Assembly (NCBI RefSeq): GCF_003024715.1
Contig: NZ_PYLO01000001.1
Location: 992,001 to 1,056,000, forward strand
DNA: 64,000 nucleotides
Direction: 5' to 3'
DNA from: Clostridium fessum
GTDB taxonomy: Bacteria; Bacillota; Clostridia; Lachnospirales; Lachnospiraceae
The position numbers and the translations under genes are program-made. Within the stretch, counting starts at the first letter, position 1. Each line of letters begins with the position of its first letter. The notes beneath the pieces are model-generated. The model was not told the DNA's origin and made no database searches. It saw nothing but the letters and a program-made list of their open reading frames with translations. This document shows positions 45,303-53,630 of the stretch, in pieces.

Positions 45303-45497
45303 GGAGAAAAAGCCGCCCGGGCAAAAATGATCAGGTTTCGAGGACTGGGATTTTCTAGGCATCTTCGGTTTGATTAAAAACAGAAAGAAATCCTCACAAA
45401 GCAAGTTTGTTGCGGTTTCTTTCAACATCAAATCCGAATCTGCCAAGTAAATCCACAGTCTCGAAAATTCCATTTTTGCCCGGGCGGCTTTTTCTCC
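45303..45497. repeat. 195-bp imperfect palindrome
   Basis: The outer 26 bp are perfect inverted copies (GGAGAAAAAGCCGCCCGGGC... and its complement). Matching continues inward with gaps through CGAG-ACTG, GATTT, GGCA-TTCGG, TTTGAT and GAAAGAAA, so each arm is about 90 bp. A small reading frame on the minus strand (from MEFSRLWIYLADSD) is a translation of the palindrome. The sequence is unrelated to the 133-bp family. No target duplication is obvious. Confidence 0.75.
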
Positions 45498-45527
45498 TGT
45501 TTATTGGATGATAACTTGGTAAAATTT

Positions 45528-45586
45528 AAGATCCTGGTGTCATCCAGCGCATGAATGCGGCTGGATGACGGCGTAGGATCTTTTTT
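45528..45586. terminator. Terminator between 45273 and the transpeptidase remnant
   Basis: AAGATCCT / AGGATCTT closes an outer stem, GTCATCCAGC / GCTGGATGAC an inner one; TTTTTT follows on the + strand. It may serve both convergent genes. Confidence 0.8.
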
Positions 45587-45698
45587 CGTTCCGTATGATA
45601 AATTACTTTGTCCACCATCTACTTTCTTATCTAACTATATTCAAGAAAGTCCCCCATGTCTTTCTTCTAAATACTGAATGTGCGCTTAGAAGAAATGT

Positions 45699-46927
45699 TT
45701 AGTTATGGCAGAGAACTGGCATTCCCTTGTATACTTTCTCGTAGAGAAGTTTTGCTTTATCAACCGGCAGATTGATGCAGCCGTGGCTGCCGGAATACTG
45801 GTAGATGGTTCCGCCGAATTTACTTCTCCAGCTTGCGTCATGGAAACCGATGCCGCCGTTGAATGGCATCCAATAGTCTACGTGACTTTCATATTCATAT
45901 GTGCCGTCTGCCCGTTTGGCGCCGCGCAGAACGCGGTCGGCCTGCTTGTAGGTCAGGCTGTAAATACCTTCCGGGGTTGTGTAGTTTTTGGATACGTTTC
46001 CGGTTACGCACGGAGCATCCCAGGTCAGGGCGCCGTTTTCATACATATATACATGCTGGGCGCCGAAATCAACTTCTGCGTAGGTATTGCCCCAGTCTGC
46101 GTCTGAATGGCTGGCTGCCTGCTGGGAGAACTGGACTTCACGTTCCTGATTGATACCTGTCCGCGCCATCAGAACCAGATTGTCTGTCTCTGCAGTCTGG
46201 TCAATCTTCCATCCATAAGGGCCTGTCAAGGCTACCTCTTTTCCGGAAGTGGTATGGAAAGTACGGGTAGTTCCAGCTGTGTCGTATTTCGCTGCCAGCG
46301 CCTTGATGTAGGCAGCTGCCTTATCGCGGTCTACAGTAATGCCATTCTCGCCGCCTGTATACCAGCTGACATATTCAGTACCGGACAGTGTCTCGGTTGC
46401 ATCACCGATATGGAAGGTGATGGTCGCATTTTTAGCCTGGTTCATCTGGGCGCAGAGTGCTTTTAAGGATGCATCGTCGGAAGTCACCTGGATCGGTGTG
46501 TAACATCCCAATGCTTCCAGATCGATCTCTGTCATGCCGGAGGCGATCGCCGCATTGATCGCCGTCTGTACCTTTGCCTTATCCACAGATTCTCCCTTTA
46601 CTTCCGGAACAATCGTGAAATCTTTTCCTTCTTCCCAGGCGGATATATGGGCATCTACCGTCGGCGCTACACTATCTGACATACAATTTAAGGAAGCAAT
46701 GCGGTTTGCAAGCATCGTCTGATCGCAGGAAAGCGGCATCGCGATCGTCAGCGCTCCTGCTCCAGCTTTGCCTTCGCTTCCTCATTGCTCATTCCGCCGA
46801 CTGCGACGCCATTTACACTTGTTCCATTTGCAAAACTGCCATCTGCCAGTACTGGCTGTGCAAACATCAGCACCAGTGCAGCTGCTGCACCAGTCATTTT
46901 AAGTATACTCATACTTTTATTTTTCAT
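45699..46927 (-). pseudogene. L,D-transpeptidase (YkuD) gene with internal deletion and frameshift
   Basis: The 5' part (46927-46748) encodes a signal peptide (MKNKSMSILKMTGAAAALV..., QPVLADG) and VNGVAVGGMSNEEAKAKLEQER, then stops. The 3' part continues in another frame from about 46780: AMPLSCDQTMLANRIASLNCM, a PG_binding_4-like domain, then a YkuD domain with the catalytic HGCINLP. Relatives have about 100 more residues between these points, so a deletion joined them out of frame. The catalytic half could start at ATG 46739 but would lack export signals. Confidence 0.75.
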
Positions 46928-47332
46928 TTTTTCACAAACCTCTCTGCCGCGCCATATGGCTGCGGCCTGTATATATGGATTCTGAATCCTTATTATAGCA
47001 GAGTCGGAAAAAAAGTCCAGACCGATTCTAAAAAAGATCGTCAAAAGATCCGATTCGTAAGAATTTCTTAACGGTTCCTTTTTTCTTTCCTTTTTCTTTC
47101 ATTTTTTCCATATTCATGATTGCAGTTTTTCCATTTTGCAGTATGATGGTATTCATTGCAAATGGGAAGTATAACTTTCAGGACGTCCTTAAAAATGTTT
47201 AAAATTTTCATGTTCCCAAAAGCGCCAAAAGGACCGCCGCATCTGGCATGCCCTCTTCTAAGTAAACAAGATTTTTATTGTTATCTTGGTCTGCTTAAAA
47301 GGACATATGCCAGTCTGCGGCAGTCCTTCTTT

Positions 47333-48223
47333 CTATTTCCGGTCAATTTCCGGATTGACATGCACCATAATGTGTTTTACCTTCGGAAATGTCTTTTCAA
47401 TGCTGTTATGCACCACCTCGGCAATCTTGTGCGCCTCCCGCAGCGGCATGGAACCATCTACCTCAATCTCAATGTCCGCATAAATTTTATTGCCAAAGAT
47501 GCGCGTCTGAAGCAGGTCAATCCGCGCCACATCTGGATTCTGAAGAACGCAGGCGCGCAGCTGTTCTTCAGTCTTCTCATCACAGGAATGATCGACCATT
47601 TTATCCATCGCATCTTTAAAAATCTCATACGCCGCTTTCACGATAAAGACGAAAATAACCAGGCTCGCGATCGGATCCATGACCGGAAATCCCATTCTCG
47701 CGCCCACGATTCCGACCAGCGCACCGATCGAGGAAAACGCATCGGAACGGTGATGCCATGCATCTGCCATCAGTGCGCTGGAATCAATCTTTTTCGCATA
47801 ATATCGGGTGTACCAGTACATCGCTTCTTTACTGACAATGGATATAACAGCCGCTGCCAGCGCCAGCATCCCCGGAACCTGCAGGTGACTGTATTCTCCC
47901 TTGAGCACGTCCGTAAGCGCCTCCACGCCAATCCCCAGACCTGTCATAAAAAGAACCATCGAGAGGACAATCGCAGCCACACACTCCATCCGCTCATGTC
48001 CATACGGGTGCTCCTTGTCCGGCTGTTTGGACGACAGCTTAATTCCAATCACCACGATCATCGTGCTGAACACATCGGACGCCGAATGGATACTGTCACT
48101 GATCATCGCATTCGAATGTGCGAACACGCCGGCTAACAGCTTCATAAACGCCAAAAGGATGTTCACTACTATCGTTACAAAAGACACTTGATTTGCCACC
48201 TTCTGAAAATCATTCTGTTTCAT
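47333..48223 (-). CDS. czcD: Cation diffusion facilitator (CDF) metal exporter
   Basis: 296 residues, six membrane segments (about 15-205) and a C-terminal cytosolic metal-sensing domain. Motifs: SNAMISDSIHSASDVFSTMIV (HxxxD-type metal site with Asp/His), DAWHHRSDAFSSIGAL (second site). It exports divalent metal in exchange for protons. ATG 48223 has GGAGG 9 nt upstream. A NiCo-type riboswitch lies in its leader, so nickel or cobalt is the likely substrate. Confidence 0.92.
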   Translation of the reverse strand: MKQNDFQKVANQVSFVTIVVNILLAFMKLLAGVFAHSNAMISDSIHSASDVFSTMIVVIGIKLSSKQPDKEHPYGHERMECVAAIVLSMVLFMTGLGIGVEALTDVLKGEYSHLQVPGMLALAAAVISIVSKEAMYWYTRYYAKKIDSSALMADAWHHRSDAFSSIGALVGIVGARMGFPVMDPIASLVIFVFIVKAAYEIFKDAMDKMVDHSCDEKTEEQLRACVLQNPDVARIDLLQTRIFGNKIYADIEIEVDGSMPLREAHKIAEVVHNSIEKTFPKVKHIMVHVNPEIDRK

Positions 48224-48259
48224 ATTCGTTACCTCCAAAAAATATCTCATGGCACTAAC

Positions 48260-48412
48260 GATAGGTGGGTGCTGCAAACCCATAAAAAAGTATAAAAAAA
48301 CACCCACGAACCAGTATGAGTAGCTACTGTCCCGTGGATGAAACTAACTTCCACTGTCGCTTCTGCGACCCGACCCCATGATATTCACGGTCTGCTCAGT
48401 TTGTACTGTAGT
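48260..48412 (-). promoter_or_regulatory. NiCo (czcD) riboswitch with terminator
   Basis: On the minus strand the leader has CAAACTGAGCAGACC, then GTCGGGTCGCAGAAGCGAC, CAGTGGAAG...CATCCACGGGACAG and GTAGCTACTCATACTGG. The order and purine-rich junction strings fit the four-stem NiCo aptamer, which turns on CDF exporters when nickel or cobalt is bound. CCACG.../CGTGG with GTGTTTTTTT makes a terminator that would compete with the aptamer. It lies directly before the CDF gene. Confidence 0.8.
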
Positions 48413-48498
48413 TTGATATGCAGTGCAAAGAGTCTATGATGAATAATAGCACAAATTTACTTTGTTGTCAATATCGGGGAACGCCCCTTTTTCCATAT

Positions 48499-49692
48499 TT
48501 ATTTTTTCAATTCCTTAATTCCAGCCTCAAGTCCTGCCGCCGTCAACGGAAACATCGGAATCTCCTCGCGGATCAGACTGATCGTGTACGCACCGTAGGC
48601 ATATGCCCAGTTATTTTCCCGCATCGGGTTCAGCCAGATCGCCGACGGAAAACGCCGGTGCATCTCCTGCAGCCAGTAAATGCCTGTCCGCTCGTTGCTG
48701 TGGAAATAGTCGAGACTGCCGCCGCGGTACAGAAGTTCCGACGGCGCCATCGACGCATCCCCGACCAGAATTACCTTGTATTCCGGTTTCAGGTTGTGAA
48801 AGACCCACTCGGTCGAGATCTTATCCCTCCAGGAGCAGGACGGCGTCGTAAACAGCTGATCGTAGAAACAGTTGTGGAAATAATAAATCTTCAAATCCTT
48901 AAAATGGGACGACTGATTGACCGCCTGGAACAGCCGGTTGCACAGATCCGCATATGCCCACATCGACCCGCCGCTGTCCATCAGAAGCAGAAGCTTCGTC
49001 TGGTTCTTTCTCGGGCGCTCCATGACGAGCTCCAGACGTCCGCCTTCGTCACAGGTCTTCTCGATCGTTTTCTCCACATTGAGTTCCGTTTTCGGTCCAT
49101 CCTCACGGCAGGATAAAAGACGCAGCTTTTTGAGCGCCACCTGGAACTGCCGGATCTGGATAACCGCATCGTCGCGGAAATCGCGGTAATTCCGCTGTTC
49201 CGCCACCTGCAGCGCGCTCCGGTTTTTGCCCGGTCCGCCCACGCGGATGCCCTTCGGGCTGTAACCGGAATGTCCAAATGCCGACGTACCGCCGGTTCCA
49301 ATCCACTTATTGCCGCCGTGGTGCTGCTCATGCTGCTCTTTCAGTCGTTCCGCCATCATTTTACGGATATCGTCCAGATCAAGTCCCGCAAACCGCGCAT
49401 CGACCTCATCCTTATCATACGGCGTCTGCGCGTGCGCCTTGGCAAGCCAGTCTAAGACCTCCTTAGGAAGTTCCTCAAACGTCTGCACATTTTTAAAATA
49501 TGCCAGAAATGCCTGGTCAAATTTGTCATATTCAGACTCTTTTTTGACCAGAACCGCCCTCGCCATATAGTAAAACTCCGTCAGGCTCGCGTCGTTCAGG
49601 TTCATTTCCAGCGCATCCATCAGGCTGTTCCACTCATTGAGGCTCGTCTTCATCCCGTAAGAACGGAGTAGATACAGAAAATCAGTAAACAT
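48499..49692 (-). CDS. VWA/CoxE-like protein paired with a MoxR ATPase
   Basis: 397 residues. KLLLLMDSGGSMWAYADLCNRLF is the MIDAS start (DxGxS), with ILVGDASMAP later. The N-terminal half (residues 1-140) is helical. The middle has a glycine-rich stretch (HHGGNKWIGTGGTSAFGHSGYSP). Proteins of this type act with MoxR AAA+ ATPases as chaperones that insert cofactors or metals into enzymes. It overlaps the MoxR gene by 11 bp. The target enzyme is not in the window. Confidence 0.85.
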   Translation of the reverse strand: MFTDFLYLLRSYGMKTSLNEWNSLMDALEMNLNDASLTEFYYMARAVLVKKESEYDKFDQAFLAYFKNVQTFEELPKEVLDWLAKAHAQTPYDKDEVDARFAGLDLDDIRKMMAERLKEQHEQHHGGNKWIGTGGTSAFGHSGYSPKGIRVGGPGKNRSALQVAEQRNYRDFRDDAVIQIRQFQVALKKLRLLSCREDGPKTELNVEKTIEKTCDEGGRLELVMERPRKNQTKLLLLMDSGGSMWAYADLCNRLFQAVNQSSHFKDLKIYYFHNCFYDQLFTTPSCSWRDKISTEWVFHNLKPEYKVILVGDASMAPSELLYRGGSLDYFHSNERTGIYWLQEMHRRFPSAIWLNPMRENNWAYAYGAYTISLIREEIPMFPLTAAGLEAGIKELKK

Positions 49693-50497
49693 ATCGGTTA
49701 TTCTCCACCAGCTTTAAATCCTCTGTCTTTTTTAAGAGTACCCCCGCAAACGGGATCTCCTTTTCCAGCTTTTCCACCGGCACGCCGCCGATCACAAGCG
49801 CCTGAATCCAGTCCAACACCTCGGAGGTACTCGGCTTCTTCTGCAGGCCGCGCAGATCGCGCACCCGGTAGAAGGCGTCCAGCACGCCGTCGATCAGCTT
49901 CTGGTCGAGATCCGGGTAATGTGCCTTGATGATCTTCTCCATCATCGGCTGCTCCGGGAATGCAATATAATGGAAGATACAGCGGCGCAGGAACGCATCC
50001 GGCAGCTCCTTCTCCGCATTGGAGGTAATAATCACAATCGGACGGTGCTTCGCTTTGACAGTCTTTCCCGTCTCTGGAATGTAAAATTCCATCTTGTCAA
50101 GTTCCCAGAGCAGGTCGTTCGGAAATTCCAGATCCGCTTTATCGATCTCATCGATCAAAAGAACCGTCTGCTTTTCCTTCTCAAATGCCTCTCCCATCTT
50201 TCCGAGGCGGATATATCTGGCAATATCATCAACGCCGTCCGCACCAAACTGGCTGTCGTAAAGACGCTGTACCGTATCGTACACGTAAAGACCGTCTTGT
50301 GCGCGGGTCGTCGATTTAATATTCCAGATCAAAAGTTCCATATCGAGGGATCTGGCAATCGCCTCCGCGAGCATCGTCTTTCCAGTGCCCGGTTCTCCCT
50401 TGATTAAGAGCGGCTTTTTGAGCGCCGCCGCAATGTTAACGCTGCGGATCAGTTCATCCGAAGCGATGTATTCGTCACTGCCGTGAAATTGCTGCAT
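49682..50497 (-). CDS. MoxR-family AAA+ ATPase
   Basis: 271 residues. Walker A KGEPGTGKT (near 37-45), Walker B LLIDEIDKAD, sensor 1 IVITSNAEKELPDAFLRRC with the arginine finger, all as in MoxR-type ATPases. It remodels protein complexes with its VWA partner, encoded next. AAAGGAG lies before the ATG. A 98-bp long hairpin (50551-50648) lies upstream. Confidence 0.92.
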   Translation of the reverse strand: MQQFHGSDEYIASDELIRSVNIAAALKKPLLIKGEPGTGKTMLAEAIARSLDMELLIWNIKSTTRAQDGLYVYDTVQRLYDSQFGADGVDDIARYIRLGKMGEAFEKEKQTVLLIDEIDKADLEFPNDLLWELDKMEFYIPETGKTVKAKHRPIVIITSNAEKELPDAFLRRCIFHYIAFPEQPMMEKIIKAHYPDLDQKLIDGVLDAFYRVRDLRGLQKKPSTSEVLDWIQALVIGGVPVEKLEKEIPFAGVLLKKTEDLKLVENNRYVY

Positions 50498-50550
50498 GGT
50501 AAATTCTCCTTTTAGAAAGTTCTCCTTTTACATAACTGTAAACACTAACA

Positions 50551-50648
50551 AGGGCGGCATAACGATTCAGGATCCATGCTGACTGCGATCGGTTCGGATC
50601 CATCGTTCCTCCCGATCGTCATACATAATCCTGCCCGTTTGCCGCCCT
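50551..50648. promoter_or_regulatory. 98-bp nested hairpin between fruR and moxR
   Basis: AGGGCGGCA (50551-50559) pairs with TGCCGCCCT (50640-50648); inside, CAGGAT pairs with ATCCTG and CGATCGG with CCGATCG. It lies downstream of fruR and upstream of moxR. No T-run follows on the minus strand, so it is either a rho-independent end without T-run or a structured moxR leader. Confidence 0.5.
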
Positions 50649-50746
50649 ATTGATTTTCTATAAATATAGCAATATTCTAATAGTTTGTCAAATCGTATAT
50701 ATGTTAGGATTTCATTAGAAAAACACGATTGTTACTGCTCACTATT

Positions 50747-51493
50747 CTACTTTGCCACCCGGATATTCTTGCTGCCGCTAAATCCTTCCGGCGGCTCTGT
50801 CTCCGTGAGGATCGTCGCTTCTTCAAACACCCCGAACGTCACCGAACTTACCATGCCGAATTTCTGGCTGTCCGCCAGCACATAGCAGCGCTCTGTCTGA
50901 CGCATCGCCTCTTGCTTGACTAATGCCTCGTTCGGATCCGGCGTCGTGAAACCGTGGCGCTTGCTGACGCCGTTGGTTCCAAAAAATCCCTTTGTAAAAT
51001 GATAGCCCTGGATCGTCAGGATCGCCTGACTTCCGATGACCGCCTCCGTCGTGCCCTTTAACTCACCACCAATCAGAATTACGCGGTTTCCGGCGGCTGC
51101 CAGCCGTTTGGCATGTGATACCGCATTCGTCACAAACGTGGCGCTGCGCGCCGGAAGATAGTCTAAGATATACCCGGTCGTCGTGCCCGCGTCCAGATAG
51201 ACAAAATCATCCGGCTGGATAAGTCCCGCCGCAAACTGGGCGATTCTCCTTTTCTCCTCCTGCTGCAATTCCATCTTCTGTGCCACTGACGGTTCGGTTC
51301 CCGTAAATGTCCCGTCTGAGGACACCGCGCCGCCAAACACCTTGGTCAGGCGCCCCGCCTTGTCAAGCGCATTCAGATCCCGCCGGATCGTCGATTCCGA
51401 AACTCCCAGCACCTCTTTAATCTCAGGAACTGTCACACTCCTCTTTTTATCCAGAAGTTCCAAAATCAGTTCGTATCTTTTTTCTGTCAGCAT
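50747..51493 (-). CDS. fruR: DeoR-family transcription regulator (FruR-like)
   Basis: 248 residues. N-terminal helix-turn-helix EIKEVLGVSESTIRRDLNALDKAG (about 24-47), then a DeoR sugar-binding domain (DDFVYLDAGTTTGYILDYL, IGGELKGTTEAVIG, NGVSKRHGFTTPD). As the last gene of the fruK-fruA-ptsH-ptsI cluster it is probably the repressor, relieved by fructose 1-phosphate as in other DeoR regulators of fru operons. Repeats of TTGATTGATT at the fruK promoter are candidate sites. Confidence 0.85.
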   Translation of the reverse strand: MLTEKRYELILELLDKKRSVTVPEIKEVLGVSESTIRRDLNALDKAGRLTKVFGGAVSSDGTFTGTEPSVAQKMELQQEEKRRIAQFAAGLIQPDDFVYLDAGTTTGYILDYLPARSATFVTNAVSHAKRLAAAGNRVILIGGELKGTTEAVIGSQAILTIQGYHFTKGFFGTNGVSKRHGFTTPDPNEALVKQEAMRQTERCYVLADSQKFGMVSSVTFGVFEEATILTETEPPEGFSGSKNIRVAK

Positions 51494-51572
51494 GACTCTT
51501 TTCCTTTCATCTTCTGCTGTGGTTGAACTTTTTTAGCTCAATTTTTCACTTCTCTCTGTCTTAATATTCTTA

Positions 51573-53198
51573 TCAACTGCAGCTGCTTTCGACAATGACC
51601 TTCCGAATCGGCAGCACACGCCCCGGCGATACGGAAAGCTCATCCACACCCATTTTCAGGAATTCTTTTGTCAAACTCAGATCCGCGCCCAATTCGCCGC
51701 AGATACCTGCCCAGATGCCCTCGGCGTGCGCATTTTCGACAACCATGCGGATCATCGCCAGCACCGCCGGATGGTGCGGATCGTAAAATGCATCCAGCTC
51801 CGGATTCTGACGGTCAACTGCCAGCGTATACTGGGTCAGGTCGTTCGTTCCGATGCTGAAAAAGTCCACTTTTTTCGCCAGATCCCGGCTTACCATGACT
51901 GCCGCCGGGGTTTCAATCATAATGCCCTGCTTCGGGTCGCCAAACTGGAGATTCTGTGCGGTCAGCTCCGTCTTGACCTCCTCGACAATCTTCGCGATCG
52001 CCTCGACCTCCCAGACACTTGTGATCATCGGATACATGATCTGGAGATTGCCATAGGCACTTGCCCGAAACAACGCGCGAAGCTGTGTCTTGAAAATCTC
52101 CGGTCTTGTCAGGCAGATACGGATCGCCCGGCAGCCCATCGCCGGATTTTCCTCTTTTTTCAGTTCAAAATAATCGCACTGCTTGTCCGCGCCGATGTCC
52201 AGCGTGCGGATAATGACCGGTTTGCCCGCCATCGTTTCCGCTACCTGTTTATATACCTGGAACTGCTCCTCCTCCGTCGGAAATGTTTCTTTTTCCAGAT
52301 ACAAAAATTCGCTGCGGAACAGTCCGATGCCCGCCGCATCGTTCTGAATGACCGACGCCAGATCCTTGCTGTTGCCAATGTTCGCATACAGGCGGATCTT
52401 CTTGCCATCCATAGTGACTGTTTCGCGCCCTTTCAGTGTTTGCAGCAGTTCTTTCTTCTCCTGTTCCTCCCGCTGCCGTCGGCGCATTGTTTCCAATGTC
52501 TCCTCATCCGGTTCCACATACAGGACTCCGTTAGTACCATCCACAACCGCAAATTTCCCATCTACCGTCTCATCGAGCGCCACGTCTGTTCCGATCAGCG
52601 CCGGAATGCTCATCGTACGCGCCAGGATCGCCGTGTGGGAATTGACGGAACCGTGTACCGTCACAAAGGATAGCACCTTGTCCTTTTCAAGCTGTACCGT
52701 CTCCGATGGCGCTAAATCATCTGCCAGAATAATCACCGGCTCGTCCGTATGGATGCCCTGACCTGCGCCTCCGGACAGAACGCGCACAATCCGCTCCGAA
52801 ATATCTTTGACATCCGCCGCGCGCCCGCGCATATATTCGTCCTCCATCGCCGCAAACATCTGGGCGAAATTGTCACCGGTCACCGCAACCGCATACTCGG
52901 CATTGACCTTCTGCGTATCGATGATATTCTGAACCGCGTCCAGATAGTCCTCGTCCTCCAGCATGATCTGGTGAATCTCAAAAATCGCCGCATTCGCCTC
53001 GCCAACTTCTTTTACCGCCTTTTCATACAACTCGCCGAGCTGGCGGATGGACTCCTGAACCGCCGCATTAAACCGCGCTTTTTCCTGCTCTGTATTCTCT
53101 ATTTTCGTCCGTTTTACGGTCTGCTCGCCTTTCTGATACACACATATTTTTCCAACTGCGACACCGCCAAATACACTTTTTCCGCGATACGTCTGCAT
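51573..53198 (-). CDS. ptsI: PTS enzyme I
   Basis: 541 residues. It takes phosphate from PEP and passes it to HPr. Active His in GSVNSHTAILAR (near residue 190), PEP-binding GIGLFRSEFLY, GRTLDIGADK-like IIRTLDIGADKQ and IMIETPAAV, NDLTQYTLAVDRQN. ATG 53198 has AAGGGG 7 nt upstream; earlier in-frame ATGs lack a site. Unusually, the general enzyme I sits inside a fructose operon. Confidence 0.96.
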   Translation of the reverse strand: MQTYRGKSVFGGVAVGKICVYQKGEQTVKRTKIENTEQEKARFNAAVQESIRQLGELYEKAVKEVGEANAAIFEIHQIMLEDEDYLDAVQNIIDTQKVNAEYAVAVTGDNFAQMFAAMEDEYMRGRAADVKDISERIVRVLSGGAGQGIHTDEPVIILADDLAPSETVQLEKDKVLSFVTVHGSVNSHTAILARTMSIPALIGTDVALDETVDGKFAVVDGTNGVLYVEPDEETLETMRRRQREEQEKKELLQTLKGRETVTMDGKKIRLYANIGNSKDLASVIQNDAAGIGLFRSEFLYLEKETFPTEEEQFQVYKQVAETMAGKPVIIRTLDIGADKQCDYFELKKEENPAMGCRAIRICLTRPEIFKTQLRALFRASAYGNLQIMYPMITSVWEVEAIAKIVEEVKTELTAQNLQFGDPKQGIMIETPAAVMVSRDLAKKVDFFSIGTNDLTQYTLAVDRQNPELDAFYDPHHPAVLAMIRMVVENAHAEGIWAGICGELGADLSLTKEFLKMGVDELSVSPGRVLPIRKVIVESSCS

Positions 53199-53278
53199 GA
53201 TCATTCCCCTTTCCATTGATCCATTATCGAAAAATGCCGCCATGTAATAATCCCTTACATCGCGGCATCTTTGTTAAA

Positions 53279-53536
53279 CTACATATTTTCCTTCATAAAC
53301 TGGCTGACTGCCTCATAAGCTGCTTCTTCGTCCTCGCCCTCAAAGGTCAGGGTTACTTCCTGTCCGTTCTTTACCGCCAGTCCCATGATACCGAAAATCT
53401 TTTTGCAGTCGCCGCTCTTTCCATCTTTCGCCAGCTTGATCGTACTCGTAAACTGTTTTGCCGCCTTTACCAGTTCACCTGCCGGGCGTGCATGGATTCC
53501 TTCCGGGTCTGTAATGGTATATTTAAACTCTTTCAT
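53279..53536 (-). CDS. ptsH: HPr phosphocarrier with Lys46 in place of Ser46
   Basis: 85 residues. The phosphorylated His15 is present (EGIHARPA). The regulatory site that in Firmicutes HPr is Ser46 (in LKSIMGVM) reads CKKIFGIMG, so residue 46 is Lys; HPr kinase could not use it. It would carry phosphate from enzyme I to FruA but take no part in HPr-Ser-P/CcpA control. GGAG lies 9 nt before the ATG. A second, standard HPr probably exists elsewhere in the genome. Confidence 0.93.
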   Translation of the reverse strand: MKEFKYTITDPEGIHARPAGELVKAAKQFTSTIKLAKDGKSGDCKKIFGIMGLAVKNGQEVTLTFEGEDEEAAYEAVSQFMKENM

Positions 53537-53630
53537 GATGATGTTCTCCTTCTCATTATAACCTATTTTGATTGATTTGACCAAAAAATTTCTAATAAAG
53601 ATTCACATTCCGTCAAAAAAATTTATTTAT

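Noticed and set aside
45186-45473. A 95-codon minus-strand frame (MEFSRLWIYLADSD...)
   Set aside because: It lies within the 195-bp palindrome and antisense to the gene at 44650; the peptide is a translation of the repeat.
48418-49116. A 232-codon + strand frame antisense to the VWA gene
   Set aside because: The minus strand has clear MIDAS and overlap with moxR; the + strand frame is a shadow with Arg/Pro-rich filler.
50729-50742. A further MITE end (GTTACTGCTCAC) just downstream of fruR
   Set aside because: Only one end-like stretch with no partner or core nearby; too short to claim.
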